Both the position numbers and the translations under genes were made by a program. A model generated the notes under the pieces. That model ran no database searches and was not told the origin of the DNA. It saw nothing but the letters and a program-made list of their open reading frames with translations. From Streptomyces sp. ISL-10 (GTDB taxonomy: Bacteria; Actinomycetota; Actinomycetes; Streptomycetales; Streptomycetaceae): DNA of 64,000 bases. Location of the stretch: NCBI RefSeq assembly GCF_018614575.1, contig NZ_JAGGOJ010000013.1, positions 124,001 to 188,000 on the forward strand. Reading direction: 5' to 3'. This document shows positions 40,828-49,546 of this stretch, piece by piece. Position 1 is the stretch's first letter; the number at the start of each line of letters is the position of its first letter.

Positions 40828-42120
40828 ATGGACGTGCCGGTCTTCGAGGAGTACGAGCCCGCCGGTGACTGCGACTGCGCCGGATGCGCGCAGCAGCGCC
40901 GAGGGCTCGCCGCCCGACCTCACCCGTCCGCACACGGCTGCCGCCGGGCGCTGGTGCTGGTCACCGCCGCCGGCGTGATGTTCGGCGGCGGCGGAGCGGG
41001 AACGGCGGCGGCTGCCGGCTCCGTGCCCGGGACCGAACGGGCCGCGCCGGTCCTGGATCCCGAGCCGTCGACCGAGCAGGGTGCCGCCGGTCCGCTCCAC
41101 GGCCCCTCGGGGCAACCCGACATCGACCAGTCCGCCCTGCGGAGGTCGACCCGGGCGCAGATCATCAAGCGCGCGAAGAAGTGGGTCCGCGCGGAGGTGC
41201 CGTACAGCATGTCGAAGTACTGGACCGACGGCTACCGGCAGGACTGCTCCGGCTATGTGTCGATGGCGTGGAACCTGGCGACCAACGAGTGGACCGGCAG
41301 CCTCGCCGAGTTCGGCGACCGGATCCCCCGCGAGGACCTGCGGCCCGGCGACATCCTGCTCTTCCACAACCCCGCCGACCCCACCAAGGGCTCGCACGTC
41401 ACGATCTTCGGCGGCTGGACCGACTACACCCACACCTCCTACGTCGCGTACGAGCAGACCAAGCCGCACACCCGCATGCAGGCCACGCCCATGGCCTACT
41501 GGAACCACTCCGCGCGCTATGTCGCCTACCGCTACAAGGGCGTCGTCACCTCGGCAGGCAGACGCGGCGAGAGCAGCGTCACGCGCTACCCGGGGACCGC
41601 GTTGTTCGGGCCGGGAGCCGCCAACAAGCACGTCACCCGGCTAGGCGAGCTGCTGATGGCGCGCGGCGGCAAACGCTTCTACGCCAAGGGCGCCGGACCG
41701 CGCTGGTCCGACGCCGACCGGCGCGCCACCAGGGCTTTCCAGCTGGCTCAGGGCTGGCGCAGCGCGGAGGCCGACGGGCTGCCCGGGCCCGACACCTGGC
41801 AGCTGCTGGTGAAGGGCAAGGGCAAGGACATCCCGGCCGCGGTGACCGGCGGTTCCACGGCGCAGCCGCCCGGCTTCCCCGGGCGCGACCATTTCCGCCC
41901 CGGCCGGGCCGGCGACCACATCACCCGGCTCGGCAGGCAGCTGGTCGAGCGCGGCTACGGCAGGTACTACACCTCGGCCCGCTCGGCCCTTTCGGCGCGC
42001 TGGAGCGAGGAGGACCGGCTGGCCGTCCAGGCGTTCCAGCGCGCACAGGGCTGGCGGGGCCGCGCGGCGGACGGCTACCCGGGCCCCGAGACCTGGCGGC
42101 GGCTCTTCGCCGCCCGCTGA
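40828..42120 (+). CDS. NlpC/P60-like cell-wall protein with two peptidoglycan-binding domains
   Basis: The 430-residue protein has an N-terminal polar segment with DCDCAGC before a membrane/signal segment (ALVLVTAAGVMFGGGG), then an NlpC/P60-like domain with the catalytic Cys in YRQDCSGYVSMAW and His in KGSHVTIFGGW, and two C-terminal repeats of the peptidoglycan-binding type (HVTRLGELLMARGGKRFYAK and HITRLGRQLVERGYGRYYTS, each followed by W(S)(D/E)xxRxAxxAFQxAQGWR). ATG 40828 has GGAGGGG six bases upstream. It probably cleaves or remodels peptidoglycan outside the cell. Confidence 0.88.
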   Translation: MDVPVFEEYEPAGDCDCAGCAQQRRGLAARPHPSAHGCRRALVLVTAAGVMFGGGGAGTAAAAGSVPGTERAAPVLDPEPSTEQGAAGPLHGPSGQPDIDQSALRRSTRAQIIKRAKKWVRAEVPYSMSKYWTDGYRQDCSGYVSMAWNLATNEWTGSLAEFGDRIPREDLRPGDILLFHNPADPTKGSHVTIFGGWTDYTHTSYVAYEQTKPHTRMQATPMAYWNHSARYVAYRYKGVVTSAGRRGESSVTRYPGTALFGPGAANKHVTRLGELLMARGGKRFYAKGAGPRWSDADRRATRAFQLAQGWRSAEADGLPGPDTWQLLVKGKGKDIPAAVTGGSTAQPPGFPGRDHFRPGRAGDHITRLGRQLVERGYGRYYTSARSALSARWSEEDRLAVQAFQRAQGWRGRAADGYPGPETWRRLFAAR

Positions 42121-42122
42121 CC

Positions 42123-42143
42123 GGGCGGGCCGGCGGCCCGCCC
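42123..42143. terminator. 9-bp GC hairpin after NlpC/P60-like gene
   Basis: GGGCGGGCC, loop GGC, GGCCCGCCC, starting three bases after the stop codon. Confidence 0.6.
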
Positions 42144-42198
42144 CGCATCGCGTCACGAGTACGAGCCGACACGAGCAACGAGCGAAAGACGAGGCGGC

Positions 42199-43401
42199 AT
42201 GAACACCACGATGTCGGAGCCGGAGGGCAGCGGGCCCTCCGACACCCAGCGGCGCAACGCCGTGATCGCGAGCGAGACGACGGCCGAGATCCCGGTGCAC
42301 CTGCTCTTCCGGGACGACAACGGGCCGCTCGCGCCGCCCCCGGCCCTGCGGCCCACCGTCGTCTCCCGGCGGCAGGGCACGGGGGAGCAGCCGAGGATCG
42401 GCCCCTCCGCCGCGCCGCCGGCGCCCGCCGCCTCCGCGCGGCCGGCGTCGCCCGTCGACCCCGATCTGTTCGAACGTCCGGCGCCCGTGCTCCCCGGCTG
42501 GACCGGGCTCGTCGCCGGGTCCTGCTCGCTGGCCGGGATCGGTGCCCTGGTGTGGGGGACGGGGGCCGTTCCGGACATGGTCGCGGCCCTGTTCCGGGTG
42601 ACCCCGCCGCCGTACCACGGCATCGGCATCGGACTGTGGTGTCTGCTCGCGCTGGGCGTCCTGCTCGCCCTGTTCGGACTCGGCGGACTCGGCCGCGGAA
42701 CCGTCGGCCACGCCTGGGTCCTCACCCTGTGCGGCGACTACCACGGCAGCGTGCGGCGTACGGGACTGGTGTGGATGAGCCCGCTGGTGCTGCGCCGCCG
42801 GGTGGACGTACGCCTGCGGCACTGGCGCAGCAAGCCGATGCCCGTCCACGACGCCGAGGGGACGGCGCTGCGGGTGGTCGTGCTCGTGGTGTGGCGGGTC
42901 AGGGACACCGCGCGGGCCGTGCTCGGTGTCGAGGACCACGAGGCGTACCTGGGCGAGCAGGTCGAGGCGGCCACGGCCCGGGTGTTCTCTCAACTGCCCG
43001 CCGACGCTCCCTCCGTCGTCGACGGTGGGATCCCCGTCGGGGAGTCGCTCCCCACGCTGCGCGACACCGAGACGGTCGGCGCCATGCTGACGAAGACGCT
43101 GGCCGCCGAGTGCGCCGCGGCGGGCATCGAGATCTTCACCGCCCAGCCGACGGCACTGGACTACGCGCCCGAGGTGGCGGAGGCCATGCAGCTTCGGCGG
43201 ATCGCGGCCATCGACGCGCGCCATCGCGACAGCGTCCTCACCTCCGTGGTCGACGCGGTGGACGACACGGTGAGCCGGCTGACGGACCGTGGGCTGATCG
43301 AGCCGGACGACTACGAGCGCAAGGCGCTGGTGAAGGATCTGACGGTTGCGTTCTACACGGGCCGTGCCGGCGGCGTGGACACGGGGAACCGCTCCTCGTG
43401 A
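42199..43401 (+). CDS. SPFH/Band 7 domain membrane protein
   Basis: The 400-residue protein has a disordered Pro-rich N-terminus, two membrane segments (residues ~95-155), and an SPFH/Band 7 domain (VLTLCGDYHGSVRRTGLVWM, DAEGTALRVVVLVVWRVRDT, LAAECAAAGIEIFTAQPTAL). It matches the actinobacterial group in which Band 7 proteins sit near the membrane and probably oligomerise; the exact role is unknown. Confidence 0.87.
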   Translation: MNTTMSEPEGSGPSDTQRRNAVIASETTAEIPVHLLFRDDNGPLAPPPALRPTVVSRRQGTGEQPRIGPSAAPPAPAASARPASPVDPDLFERPAPVLPGWTGLVAGSCSLAGIGALVWGTGAVPDMVAALFRVTPPPYHGIGIGLWCLLALGVLLALFGLGGLGRGTVGHAWVLTLCGDYHGSVRRTGLVWMSPLVLRRRVDVRLRHWRSKPMPVHDAEGTALRVVVLVVWRVRDTARAVLGVEDHEAYLGEQVEAATARVFSQLPADAPSVVDGGIPVGESLPTLRDTETVGAMLTKTLAAECAAAGIEIFTAQPTALDYAPEVAEAMQLRRIAAIDARHRDSVLTSVVDAVDDTVSRLTDRGLIEPDDYERKALVKDLTVAFYTGRAGGVDTGNRSS

Positions 43402-43414
43402 TTGGTCTGGACAT
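43401..43414. promoter_or_regulatory. Upstream dre-like site of LPMO promoter
   Basis: ATTGGTCTGGACAT resembles the DasR responsive element. Its TTGGTCT is exactly 40 bases from the TTGGTCT of the second site, near four helical turns. It overlaps the stop codon region of the SPFH gene. Confidence 0.5.
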
Positions 43415-43434
43415 GATGAACTCGCGTCAATACA

Positions 43435-43463
43435 TTGGAACTTGGTCTAGACCGGAATAGGCA
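43435..43463 (+). promoter_or_regulatory. LPMO promoter with dre site between -35 and -10
   Basis: TTGGAA (43435) and TAGGCA (43458) are 17 bases apart. The spacer holds TTGGTCTAGACCGG (43442-43455), close to the DasR consensus ACTGGTCTAGACCAGT. A bound repressor would block polymerase. DasR control by N-acetylglucosamine or its phosphate is known from Streptomyces. Confidence 0.7.
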
Positions 43464-43521
43464 CTACCGCACGCGTGCAGCACATCCCACGGAACTCCCC
43501 CACGTTCTTCCTGGAGCCAGC

Positions 43522-44109
43522 ATGCGAAAGAAGATAGGTGCGGCCGTGGTCGGCCTCGCCGTGACGGGCGCCACCCTGCTCGCCACCGGCAGCGCCAGCA
43601 GCCACGGCTACACCGACTCGCCCATCAGCCGCCAGAAGCTCTGCGCCAACGGCACCGTGAGCAACTGCGGCCCCATCCAGTGGGAACCGCAGAGCGTCGA
43701 GGGCCCCAAGGGCTTCCCCGCCGCCGGTCCCGCGGACGGCAGGATCTGCTCGGCAGGACTGTCGCAGTTCGCCCAGCTCGACGACCCGCGAGGCGGCGCC
43801 TGGCCCACGACCAGGGTCGGCTCCGGCCAGAACTACACCTTCCGGTGGCAGTTCACCGCCCGGCACCGCACCACCGACTTCAAGTACTTCATCACCAGAG
43901 CTGGTTGGAACCCAAGCCAGCCGCTGACCAGGGCCGCGCTGGAGTCGCAGCCCTTCCTGACCGTCCCGTACGGCGGCCAGCAGCCGCCTGCGACTCTCTC
44001 GCACTCCGGCAACCTGCCGCAGCGGTCCGGACGCCATCTGATCCTGGCGGTGTGGACCGTCCACGACACGGCCAACGCGTTCTACGCCTGCTCCGACGTC
44101 CAGTTCTGA
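43522..44109 (+). CDS. Lytic polysaccharide monooxygenase, AA10 (chitin-active type)
   Basis: The 195-residue protein has a signal peptide ending ...SASS, so that His28 (HGYTDSP) becomes the mature N-terminus and first copper ligand. The second ligand is probably the His in FTARHRTTDF. Other AA10 features are SRQKLCANG, CSAGLSQFAQLDD and FYACSDVQF. Copper enzymes of this type cleave chitin or cellulose oxidatively. No extra carbohydrate-binding module is present. The dre sites in its promoter support chitin as substrate. Confidence 0.95.
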   Translation: MRKKIGAAVVGLAVTGATLLATGSASSHGYTDSPISRQKLCANGTVSNCGPIQWEPQSVEGPKGFPAAGPADGRICSAGLSQFAQLDDPRGGAWPTTRVGSGQNYTFRWQFTARHRTTDFKYFITRAGWNPSQPLTRAALESQPFLTVPYGGQQPPATLSHSGNLPQRSGRHLILAVWTVHDTANAFYACSDVQF

Positions 44110-44182
44110 CGTTCGCGGATCCCCCAGGCGCGGTTCTCTCCGGCTCGTCCGCCGCGGGCCGGGACCACAACGGCGGTCGTTC

Positions 44183-44210
44183 ACGGGGGTAGGGCCCGCC
44201 CTGCCCCCGT
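44183..44210. terminator. Hairpin after LPMO gene
   Basis: ACGGGGG pairs with CCCCCGT and AGGGC with GCCCT around a short loop, with one mismatch. It lies 73 bases after the LPMO stop. Confidence 0.6.
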
Positions 44211-44603
44211 ACACCCGTGGGCACATGGCCGGTGCCGCGCCTGCCGTGTGCGCCATGGAGGGCGTGCGAAACCCCTGGCAGGCCCTCGCCCGGCCGGGCT
44301 TCCGGGGAAGCGGACGGCCCCGGCGGGCCGCCTCTCGGCAACATCCTCGCTCAGCTCGACCTGCCTTCGGCCGAGGACACCCACCGCCGGGTGCCCGCCG
44401 CGCTCGCGCATCTCCGCCGAGACCTTGGCCCAGTCGGCACGCATCCGTCGAACAGTCCTCGAACGACGGGCCGTCGGGGAAAGTTCACCCTCCGATCGGC
44501 GCGCAAACGCTCTGCGGGACGCGCGTCGAGCGGGATTCTGGAGCCGCCGTGGACAGGCCCACGTGCGTGCACCAACTCCCCGCTCGAAGCCTGGAGGTTC
44601 TGC
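44211..44603. other. Intergenic region upstream of phospholipase gene
   Basis: No frame in these ~390 bases has both a ribosome binding site and protein-like sequence. It should carry the phospholipase promoter, but I see no clear hexamers. Confidence 0.4.
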
Positions 44604-45086
44604 ATGCGTCGCCGACTTGCCCCCTCTCTCGCGGCCGCCACTCTCGCGGTGCCCGCCGTCCTGGTGTTCGCCGGCGTCGCGTCGGCCGCGCCCGCCGACA
44701 AGCCCCAGGTCCTCAGCTCCTGGACGCAGACCGGCGCCACCAGTCACCATGCCTGGGCGACCGCCCGCACCAACCGGAGTGCCTGGAGTGCGTACGGATT
44801 CGACTGGTCCACGGACTACTGCTCCTCGTCCCCGGACAATCCGTTCGGCTTCCCGTTCAAGATGCCCTGCGCCCGGCACGACTTCGGCTACCGCAATTAC
44901 AAGGCGGCCGGCACGTTCGCCGCCAACAAGTCGCGGTTGGACTCGGCGTTCCACGAGGACATGAAACGGGTGTGCGCCCGGTACTCGCGCGGGATGCGCA
45001 CTTCGTGCAACTACACGGCCTGGACGTACTACCGGGCCGTGGTGGTCTTCGGGGTGAGCGCCCCGGCCGGCACAGCCGTGGCCTGA
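44604..45086 (+). CDS. Secreted prokaryotic phospholipase A2
   Basis: The 160-residue protein has a signal peptide (cut near ASA-APAD) and the prokaryotic PLA2 domain: WSAYGFDWSTDYCSSSPDNP and MPCARHDFGYRNYKAAG with the catalytic His-Asp pair, plus further Cys for disulfides (RVCARYSRGMRTSCNY). Streptomyces PLA2 enzymes hydrolyse the sn-2 ester of phospholipids with calcium. GGAGG is near the ATG. Confidence 0.94.
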   Translation: MRRRLAPSLAAATLAVPAVLVFAGVASAAPADKPQVLSSWTQTGATSHHAWATARTNRSAWSAYGFDWSTDYCSSSPDNPFGFPFKMPCARHDFGYRNYKAAGTFAANKSRLDSAFHEDMKRVCARYSRGMRTSCNYTAWTYYRAVVVFGVSAPAGTAVA

Positions 45087-45094
45087 GCATGACG

Positions 45095-45124
45095 AAGACC
45101 CTCTCGCCGAGGCGAGAGGGTCTT
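45095..45124. terminator. Hairpin downstream of tRNA-Lys copy 2
   Basis: AAGACCCTCTCGC and GCGAGAGGGTCTT form a 13-bp stem. It serves the minus-strand tRNA gene and the convergent phospholipase gene. Confidence 0.75.
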
Positions 45125-45133
45125 CCCTGCGCG

Positions 45134-45207
45134 TGCGCCGCCAGGGACTCGAACCCCGGACCCGCTGATTAAGAGTCAGCTGCTCTAACCAACTGAGCTA
45201 GCGGCGC
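45134..45207 (-). tRNA. tRNA-Lys (CTT), copy 2
   Basis: The 74-nt gene is identical to copies 1 and 3. TACTAT upstream on the minus strand is a good -10. CCA is not encoded. Confidence 0.97.
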
Positions 45208-45555
45208 CTCTTTGTCTGCCGCTCGGCGGCTGACCCATTAATAGTACCTAGTCCCGGGGGGTGCTCCTGACCACCCGGGCCGGAGGGCCGACAGGGTCTG
45301 CGGGGGTGTCCGGCCGACCGCGGCCGGGCCCCCGACGCCCCCCGGGCCGTCGCCTGGGGTGCCCCCAGGCGACGGCACTCCCCGTAGCCCTTCGGCCACG
45401 GGAGGGTCCCATGCACGCTGAAGAAATGTCCGAATGGCTCCGCTATGGGCGCACTCCGGCGCCTCGGGCTGCTTCCTTCAGGCCCGACGGCCTGGGGAGG
45501 CTTCATGCGGCAGGCGGCCGCGCGGGCCTGTCCGGCCCTGACCCGCCGGACCTTT
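45208..45555. other. Intergenic region between tRNA-Lys copy 2 and IclR gene
   Basis: The right part must contain the end of the IclR transcript and the left part the tRNA promoter (TACTAT with TATTAATGG). A plus-strand frame from 45412 (MHAEEMSEWLRYG) has a GGAGGG before it but runs into the IclR gene antisense and lacks other support. Confidence 0.4.
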
Positions 45556-46314
45556 CTAGATCGCCAGTGAGAGCACCACCGGAGCGGCCTTGCGGTTCAG
45601 CGTGTCCGCCGCCGAGCGCAGCCGGTGGGCGTGCTCGATCGGCAGGGACAGCGCCAGGCAGCCCACGGCCGAGCCCGCCGTCAGCGGCACCGCGGCGCAG
45701 ACCGTGCCCACCGCGTACTCCTGCAGGTCCAGGACGGGGACCGTCGGCGGCTGGGCGTCCAGCTTGGAGAACAGCAGCCGCTCGCTGGTGATCGTCCGCG
45801 AGGTCAGGCGCGCGATCTTGTGGCGCGAGAGGTGGTCGCGGCGGCCGTTCACATCGAGCTGGGTCAGCAGGCATTTGCCGACCGCGCTGGCGTGGGCGGC
45901 CGAGCGGAAGTCCACCCACTCGTTCACCTTCGGGGCGCGCGGGCCGTCGGCGAACTGGGTGATCTTGACCTCGCCGTCGATGTACCGGCTGATGTAGACG
46001 GCGGCGCCCACCGAGTCGCGCAGCTCGGTCAGGGTGTCCTGGAGCTTGGCCTCCAGGGCCTCCTTGCGGGTGGCGCCCGAGCCGAGCAGGACCAGGGAGT
46101 CGCCTATCACATAGGCGCCGTCGGCGACCTGTTCCACGTATCCCTCGCGGCGGAGCATGGCGAGCATGGGGGCGAGATGGCCGGTCGGCAGGCCGGTCTC
46201 GCGTGCGATCTGGACGTCGGTGACACCGCCACCGTGCTTGGAGACCGTCTCCAGTACGCGCAAGACGTATTGCACCGAGTGGAACGGCGCGGTCGGCTCG
46301 GGCTTCAGCGCCAC
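45556..46314 (-). CDS. IclR-family transcriptional regulator
   Basis: The 252-residue protein has a helix-turn-helix (VTDVQIARETGLPTGHLAPM, LAMLRREGYVEQ) and an IclR effector domain (VGAAVYISRYIDGEVKITQF, SAVGKCLLTQL, CAAVPLTAGSAVGCLALSLP). GTG 46314 is preceded by AGGGGG. It lies downstream of the ehu transporter operon on the same strand, separated by a terminator; its likely role is control of that operon and the amidase/isomerase genes. Confidence 0.9.
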   Translation of the reverse strand: MALKPEPTAPFHSVQYVLRVLETVSKHGGGVTDVQIARETGLPTGHLAPMLAMLRREGYVEQVADGAYVIGDSLVLLGSGATRKEALEAKLQDTLTELRDSVGAAVYISRYIDGEVKITQFADGPRAPKVNEWVDFRSAAHASAVGKCLLTQLDVNGRRDHLSRHKIARLTSRTITSERLLFSKLDAQPPTVPVLDLQEYAVGTVCAAVPLTAGSAVGCLALSLPIEHAHRLRSAADTLNRKAAPVVLSLAI

Positions 46315-46405
46315 GGTTTCCCCCTAGCAGGTTGTGACCGCAAGCTTCCGTACCACGATAGCGGCCAAGAGCCGTTTGGGGACGGGCTGTTGGCGTAAAT
46401 GACGT

Positions 46406-46434
46406 GGCGCCCCAGCTGCCTGTGCTGGGGCGCC
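46406..46434. terminator. 11-bp hairpin after ehuA
   Basis: GGCGCCCCAGC, loop TGCCTGT, GCTGGGGCGCC. It separates the ehuBCDA operon from the IclR gene. Confidence 0.65.
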
Positions 46435-46436
46435 TG

Positions 46437-46456
46437 ACTTTGGCATATGCCAAGGT
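46437..46456. promoter_or_regulatory. Palindrome ACTTTGGCATATGCCAAGGT upstream of IclR gene
   Basis: TTGGCATATGCCAA (46440-46453) is a perfect 14-bp palindrome, extended to about 20 bases with one mismatch. It lies between the ehu operon end and the IclR start and may be the IclR binding site. Confidence 0.5.
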
Positions 46457-46481
46457 CATGCCTGCTCGGCGGAGTGAATGG

Positions 46482-47246
46482 TCAGAGCACCGCGCCGAGG
46501 AACTCGCGCGTGCGTTCGTGCTCCGGGTCGGAGAAGATTTTCTCCGGCGGACCCGACTCGATGACCTTGCCGGAATCGAACATCAGGACATCGTCCGAGA
46601 TGTCGCGGGCGAAGTTCATCTCGTGCGTGACGCACACCATCGTGATGTCCGTGGTGCGGGCGATGTCCCGCAGCAGGTCCAGCACGCCGGCCACGAGCTC
46701 GGGGTCGAGGGCCGAGGTCACCTCGTCCAGAAGCAGCACCTGCGGCCGCATCGCCAGCGCGCGGGCGATCGCCACCCGCTGCTGCTGGCCGCCCGACAGC
46801 TGCGTCGGCTTCGCGTCGGCGCGGTCGCCGAGTCCCACCAGGTCCAGCAGCTCCCTGGCCCGGGCGTCGGCCTCGTCCTTGGACAGGCCGAGCACCCGCA
46901 CCGGCGCCTCGGTGATGTTGCGCAGCACGGTCATGTTGGGGAACAGGTTGAACTGCTGGAAGACCATGCCGATCTTCTTGCGCGCCTCCCGGCGCTCCTT
47001 CTCGGCGGCCGGGAACAGCCGGTTGCCGTTCACCCGGATCGAGCCCTCGTCGGGTGACTCCAACGTCATCAGCAGCCGCAGGATCGTCGTCTTGCCCGAG
47101 CCGGACGGGCCGATCAGGGTGACGTGCTTGCCGGGCTTCACCGAGAAGCAGAGGTTGTCGAGGACCGTGTTGTCGCCGAATCTCTTGGTGACGTTGTCGA
47201 ACCGGATCAGGTCCTCGGTCGTGGTGTCGTTGATGTCAGCGGACAA
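46482..47246 (-). CDS. ehuA: EhuA-type ABC transporter ATPase (ectoine/hydroxyectoine uptake family)
   Basis: The 254-residue ATPase has GPSGSGKTTILRLLMTLE (Walker A plus a sequence peculiar to EhuA), FQQFNLFPNMTVL, LSGGQQQRVAIARAL, LLLDEVTSALDPE (Walker B) and THEM (switch His). It belongs to the polar amino acid transporter ATPases. The start overlaps the end of ehuD by 11 bases, so all four subunits are one operon. Ectoine specificity is assumed from family similarity only. Confidence 0.9.
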   Translation of the reverse strand: MSADINDTTTEDLIRFDNVTKRFGDNTVLDNLCFSVKPGKHVTLIGPSGSGKTTILRLLMTLESPDEGSIRVNGNRLFPAAEKERREARKKIGMVFQQFNLFPNMTVLRNITEAPVRVLGLSKDEADARARELLDLVGLGDRADAKPTQLSGGQQQRVAIARALAMRPQVLLLDEVTSALDPELVAGVLDLLRDIARTTDITMVCVTHEMNFARDISDDVLMFDSGKVIESGPPEKIFSDPEHERTREFLGAVL

Positions 47247-47886
47247 GGCGGCGCTCCAGGGCTCGTACGAGAAGAGAAGCCGGGTAGGCGATGAGGATGA
47301 AGGCGAGGCCGATCACGGTCAGCGGCTCGGTGTACTGGAACGTCGACGCGCTCTCCAGCCGCGACTGCTGCAGCATCTCCAGCACGCCGATCGCGGCGAG
47401 CAGCGGCGTGTCCTTGAGCATGGCGATCACGTAGTTGCCGAGCGCCGGGGTGATCCGGCGGATCGCCTGCGGCAGGATCACGGCGGACCAGGTGCGGTGG
47501 GCGGGCAGGCTCAGGGCCGTCGCCGCCTCCCACTGGCCGGGCGGTACGGCCTCGATGCCGGCCCGGTAGACCTGCGCGGTGTACGTCGAGTAGTGCAGCC
47601 CGATCGCGATCGTGCCGGTGGTCAGGGCGGAGAACTGGATGCCCCACTCCGGCAGCACGAAGTACAGGAAGAACAGCTGTACCAGCAGGGGGGTGGTGCG
47701 GATGAACTCGGTGACGACGTTCACCGGCCACCGTACGAAACGGCTCTGCGAGCGGAAGGCGATGGCCCACACGAGGCCGAGCGTGAAGGAGATCAGCGAA
47801 CCGAGCACCAGCACCTGAAGGGTGATCAGCACACCGTCCCAGAAGCGCGGCATGAAATCCGCGACCGCGGACCAGTCCCAGGTCAC
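47236..47886 (-). CDS. ehuD: EhuD-type permease
   Basis: The 216-residue membrane protein has five hydrophobic segments and the permease EAA loop, seen as AGIEAVPPGQWEAATALSL and AVILPQAIRRITPALGNYV. It is one of two transmembrane subunits of a polar amino acid type importer. Its start overlaps the upstream ehuC stop as ATGA. Confidence 0.9.
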   Translation of the reverse strand: MTWDWSAVADFMPRFWDGVLITLQVLVLGSLISFTLGLVWAIAFRSQSRFVRWPVNVVTEFIRTTPLLVQLFFLYFVLPEWGIQFSALTTGTIAIGLHYSTYTAQVYRAGIEAVPPGQWEAATALSLPAHRTWSAVILPQAIRRITPALGNYVIAMLKDTPLLAAIGVLEMLQQSRLESASTFQYTEPLTVIGLAFILIAYPASLLVRALERRLVR

Positions 47887-48626
47887 TTCGACGCACCCCC
47901 CGTCACGGTGGTGCCGGCGATCTCGATCGCGGCGCGTCGCCGGGAGCCCATGCCCGCGAACAGCCCTGGCTCCGTCTCGATGCCGACGTTCCGCTTGGTC
48001 CTGCGTTCGAGCACCTTCATGGACCGGGTCACGGCGAGCGCGAGCAGGAAGTAAATCACCAGGCTGATCGTGTAGATCTGTGCGCTCTCCTGGGTGGCGA
48101 GCCGCACCAGATAGGCGGCGAAGGACACATCGCCCACGCCCAGCAGAGACACCAGCGCGGTGCCCTTGAGCAGCTCGATCAGCAGGTTGCAGAACGGCGG
48201 GATCATCTCGGGTACCGCCTGCGGCAGCAGGATCATCCGCATCCGCTGCCAGGGCGTGAAGCTGAGGGCGACACCCGCCTCACGCTGGGCCCTGGGGACC
48301 GAGTTCAGCGCGCCGCGCACGATTTCGGCGCCGTACGCGCCGTAGGACAGGCCGAGCGCCAGCACCGCGGCCCACATGGGCACGAGCTGCCAGCCCATGA
48401 GTGGGGGCACCACGAAGAACAGCCAGAACATCAGCACCAGCGCCGACGTGCCACGGAAGATCTCGGTGTAGGCGCCCGCCAGGAAACGGACGGCGCGCGA
48501 GCGGTGGGTGCGGGCGATGCCGATGCCGAAGGCGACGGCCGCGGCGAGGGCGGCGCTGTAGACCAACAGCTGCACGGTGATCCAGATGCCGGGGAGCACC
48601 CAGTTCTGCCAGAGTCCGGCTGTCAT
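47883..48626 (-). CDS. ehuC: EhuC-type permease
   Basis: The 247-residue permease has an EAA loop (ALNSVPRAQREAGVALSFTP, MILLPQAVPEMIPPFCNLLI) and about five membrane segments, plus a cytoplasmic C-terminal tail of ~30 residues. It starts at ATG 48626, overlapping the ehuB stop as ATGA. Confidence 0.9.
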   Translation of the reverse strand: MTAGLWQNWVLPGIWITVQLLVYSAALAAAVAFGIGIARTHRSRAVRFLAGAYTEIFRGTSALVLMFWLFFVVPPLMGWQLVPMWAAVLALGLSYGAYGAEIVRGALNSVPRAQREAGVALSFTPWQRMRMILLPQAVPEMIPPFCNLLIELLKGTALVSLLGVGDVSFAAYLVRLATQESAQIYTISLVIYFLLALAVTRSMKVLERRTKRNVGIETEPGLFAGMGSRRRAAIEIAGTTVTGGASK

Positions 48627-49477
48627 CGGCACAGCTCCTCGGCAGTGAGTGTGGTCATCTCGTTCTCCGTGAAGCCGAAGGGCTTCAGGATGCGGAAGAG
48701 CTCGCCGCTCTTCTTCATCTTGTGGATCTCGGCGTTGAAGGCGTCGCGCAGTTCGGTGTCGGTGGGGCGGAAGGCGAAACCGCCCCCGTCTATCTGCTTC
48801 TCTCCGTCGACGACGGCGGCGAAGGGCTCGGTCGCCTCGGCCAGCCTGCTCTTGCGCACCACCTCGCGGGCGGTGAGCGCGGTGCCGGCGAAGACGTCGA
48901 CGCGGCCGGACTCGACGGCGTTCAGCCCGGCCACCTGGTCCTGGAGGATCACGATCTCCTTCTCCGGGATGCCGGCGGCGACCGCGTATCCGATCTCCGC
49001 GTAGCCCGTGCCGGTCGCGAGCCTCGCCCTGGCCTTCACCACGTCCTCGTAGCTGCGCAGGTTCTTGGGATTGCCCTTGCGCACGATGAACGAGTCGAGC
49101 ATCTGGTACTCGGGGTCGGCGAAGATGACCTGGGCGCACCGCTCCTTGTTGATGTACATCCCGGCCGAGACCACGTCGAACTGCTGGGAGTTCAGTCCGG
49201 GTATGAGGGAGGCGAAGTCGGTGGCCACCGGCTGGACCCGGTCGATGCCCAGCCGCCGGAAGATCACCCGGGCCAGCTCGGGAGCCTCGCCGGTGAACTC
49301 GCCCTGGTCGTCGACATAGCCGTACGGCACCTCTCCCGCGATGCCGAGGCGTACCGTGCCCTGGGACTTCAGCCGGGCCAGTGCATCGCCGGACGGTACC
49401 CTGCCGCATCCCGCGGCGCCGACGGCGGTGAGGGCGCCGACGGCTGCGGTGCCGAGCAGAAGGGAGCGTCTGCTCAT
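48623..49477 (-). CDS. ehuB: EhuB-type substrate-binding lipoprotein
   Basis: The 284-residue protein has a Tat-like or lipoprotein signal (MSRRSLLLGTAAVGALTAVG, lipobox GAAGCGR) and a type II periplasmic binding fold: GTVRLGIAGEVPYGYVDDQG, FDVVSAGMYINKERC, FADPEYQMLDSFIVRKG, RVDVFAGTALTAREV. The MYINKERC stretch is typical of EhuB. It leads the operon and is divergent from a DUF3830 gene. Confidence 0.9.
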   Translation of the reverse strand: MSRRSLLLGTAAVGALTAVGAAGCGRVPSGDALARLKSQGTVRLGIAGEVPYGYVDDQGEFTGEAPELARVIFRRLGIDRVQPVATDFASLIPGLNSQQFDVVSAGMYINKERCAQVIFADPEYQMLDSFIVRKGNPKNLRSYEDVVKARARLATGTGYAEIGYAVAAGIPEKEIVILQDQVAGLNAVESGRVDVFAGTALTAREVVRKSRLAEATEPFAAVVDGEKQIDGGGFAFRPTDTELRDAFNAEIHKMKKSGELFRILKPFGFTENEMTTLTAEELCR

Positions 49478-49546
49478 CGATCGTGGTTCTCTTCTACGAG
49501 CCATGGGCGCGCGGCTACCCGGGTCCGTCGCGGGTATGCGTACGAA

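Noticed and set aside
45412-45791. Plus-strand frame starting MHAEEMSEWLRYG
   Set aside because: A GGAGGG precedes it, but most of the frame is antisense to the IclR gene and lacks any family pattern.
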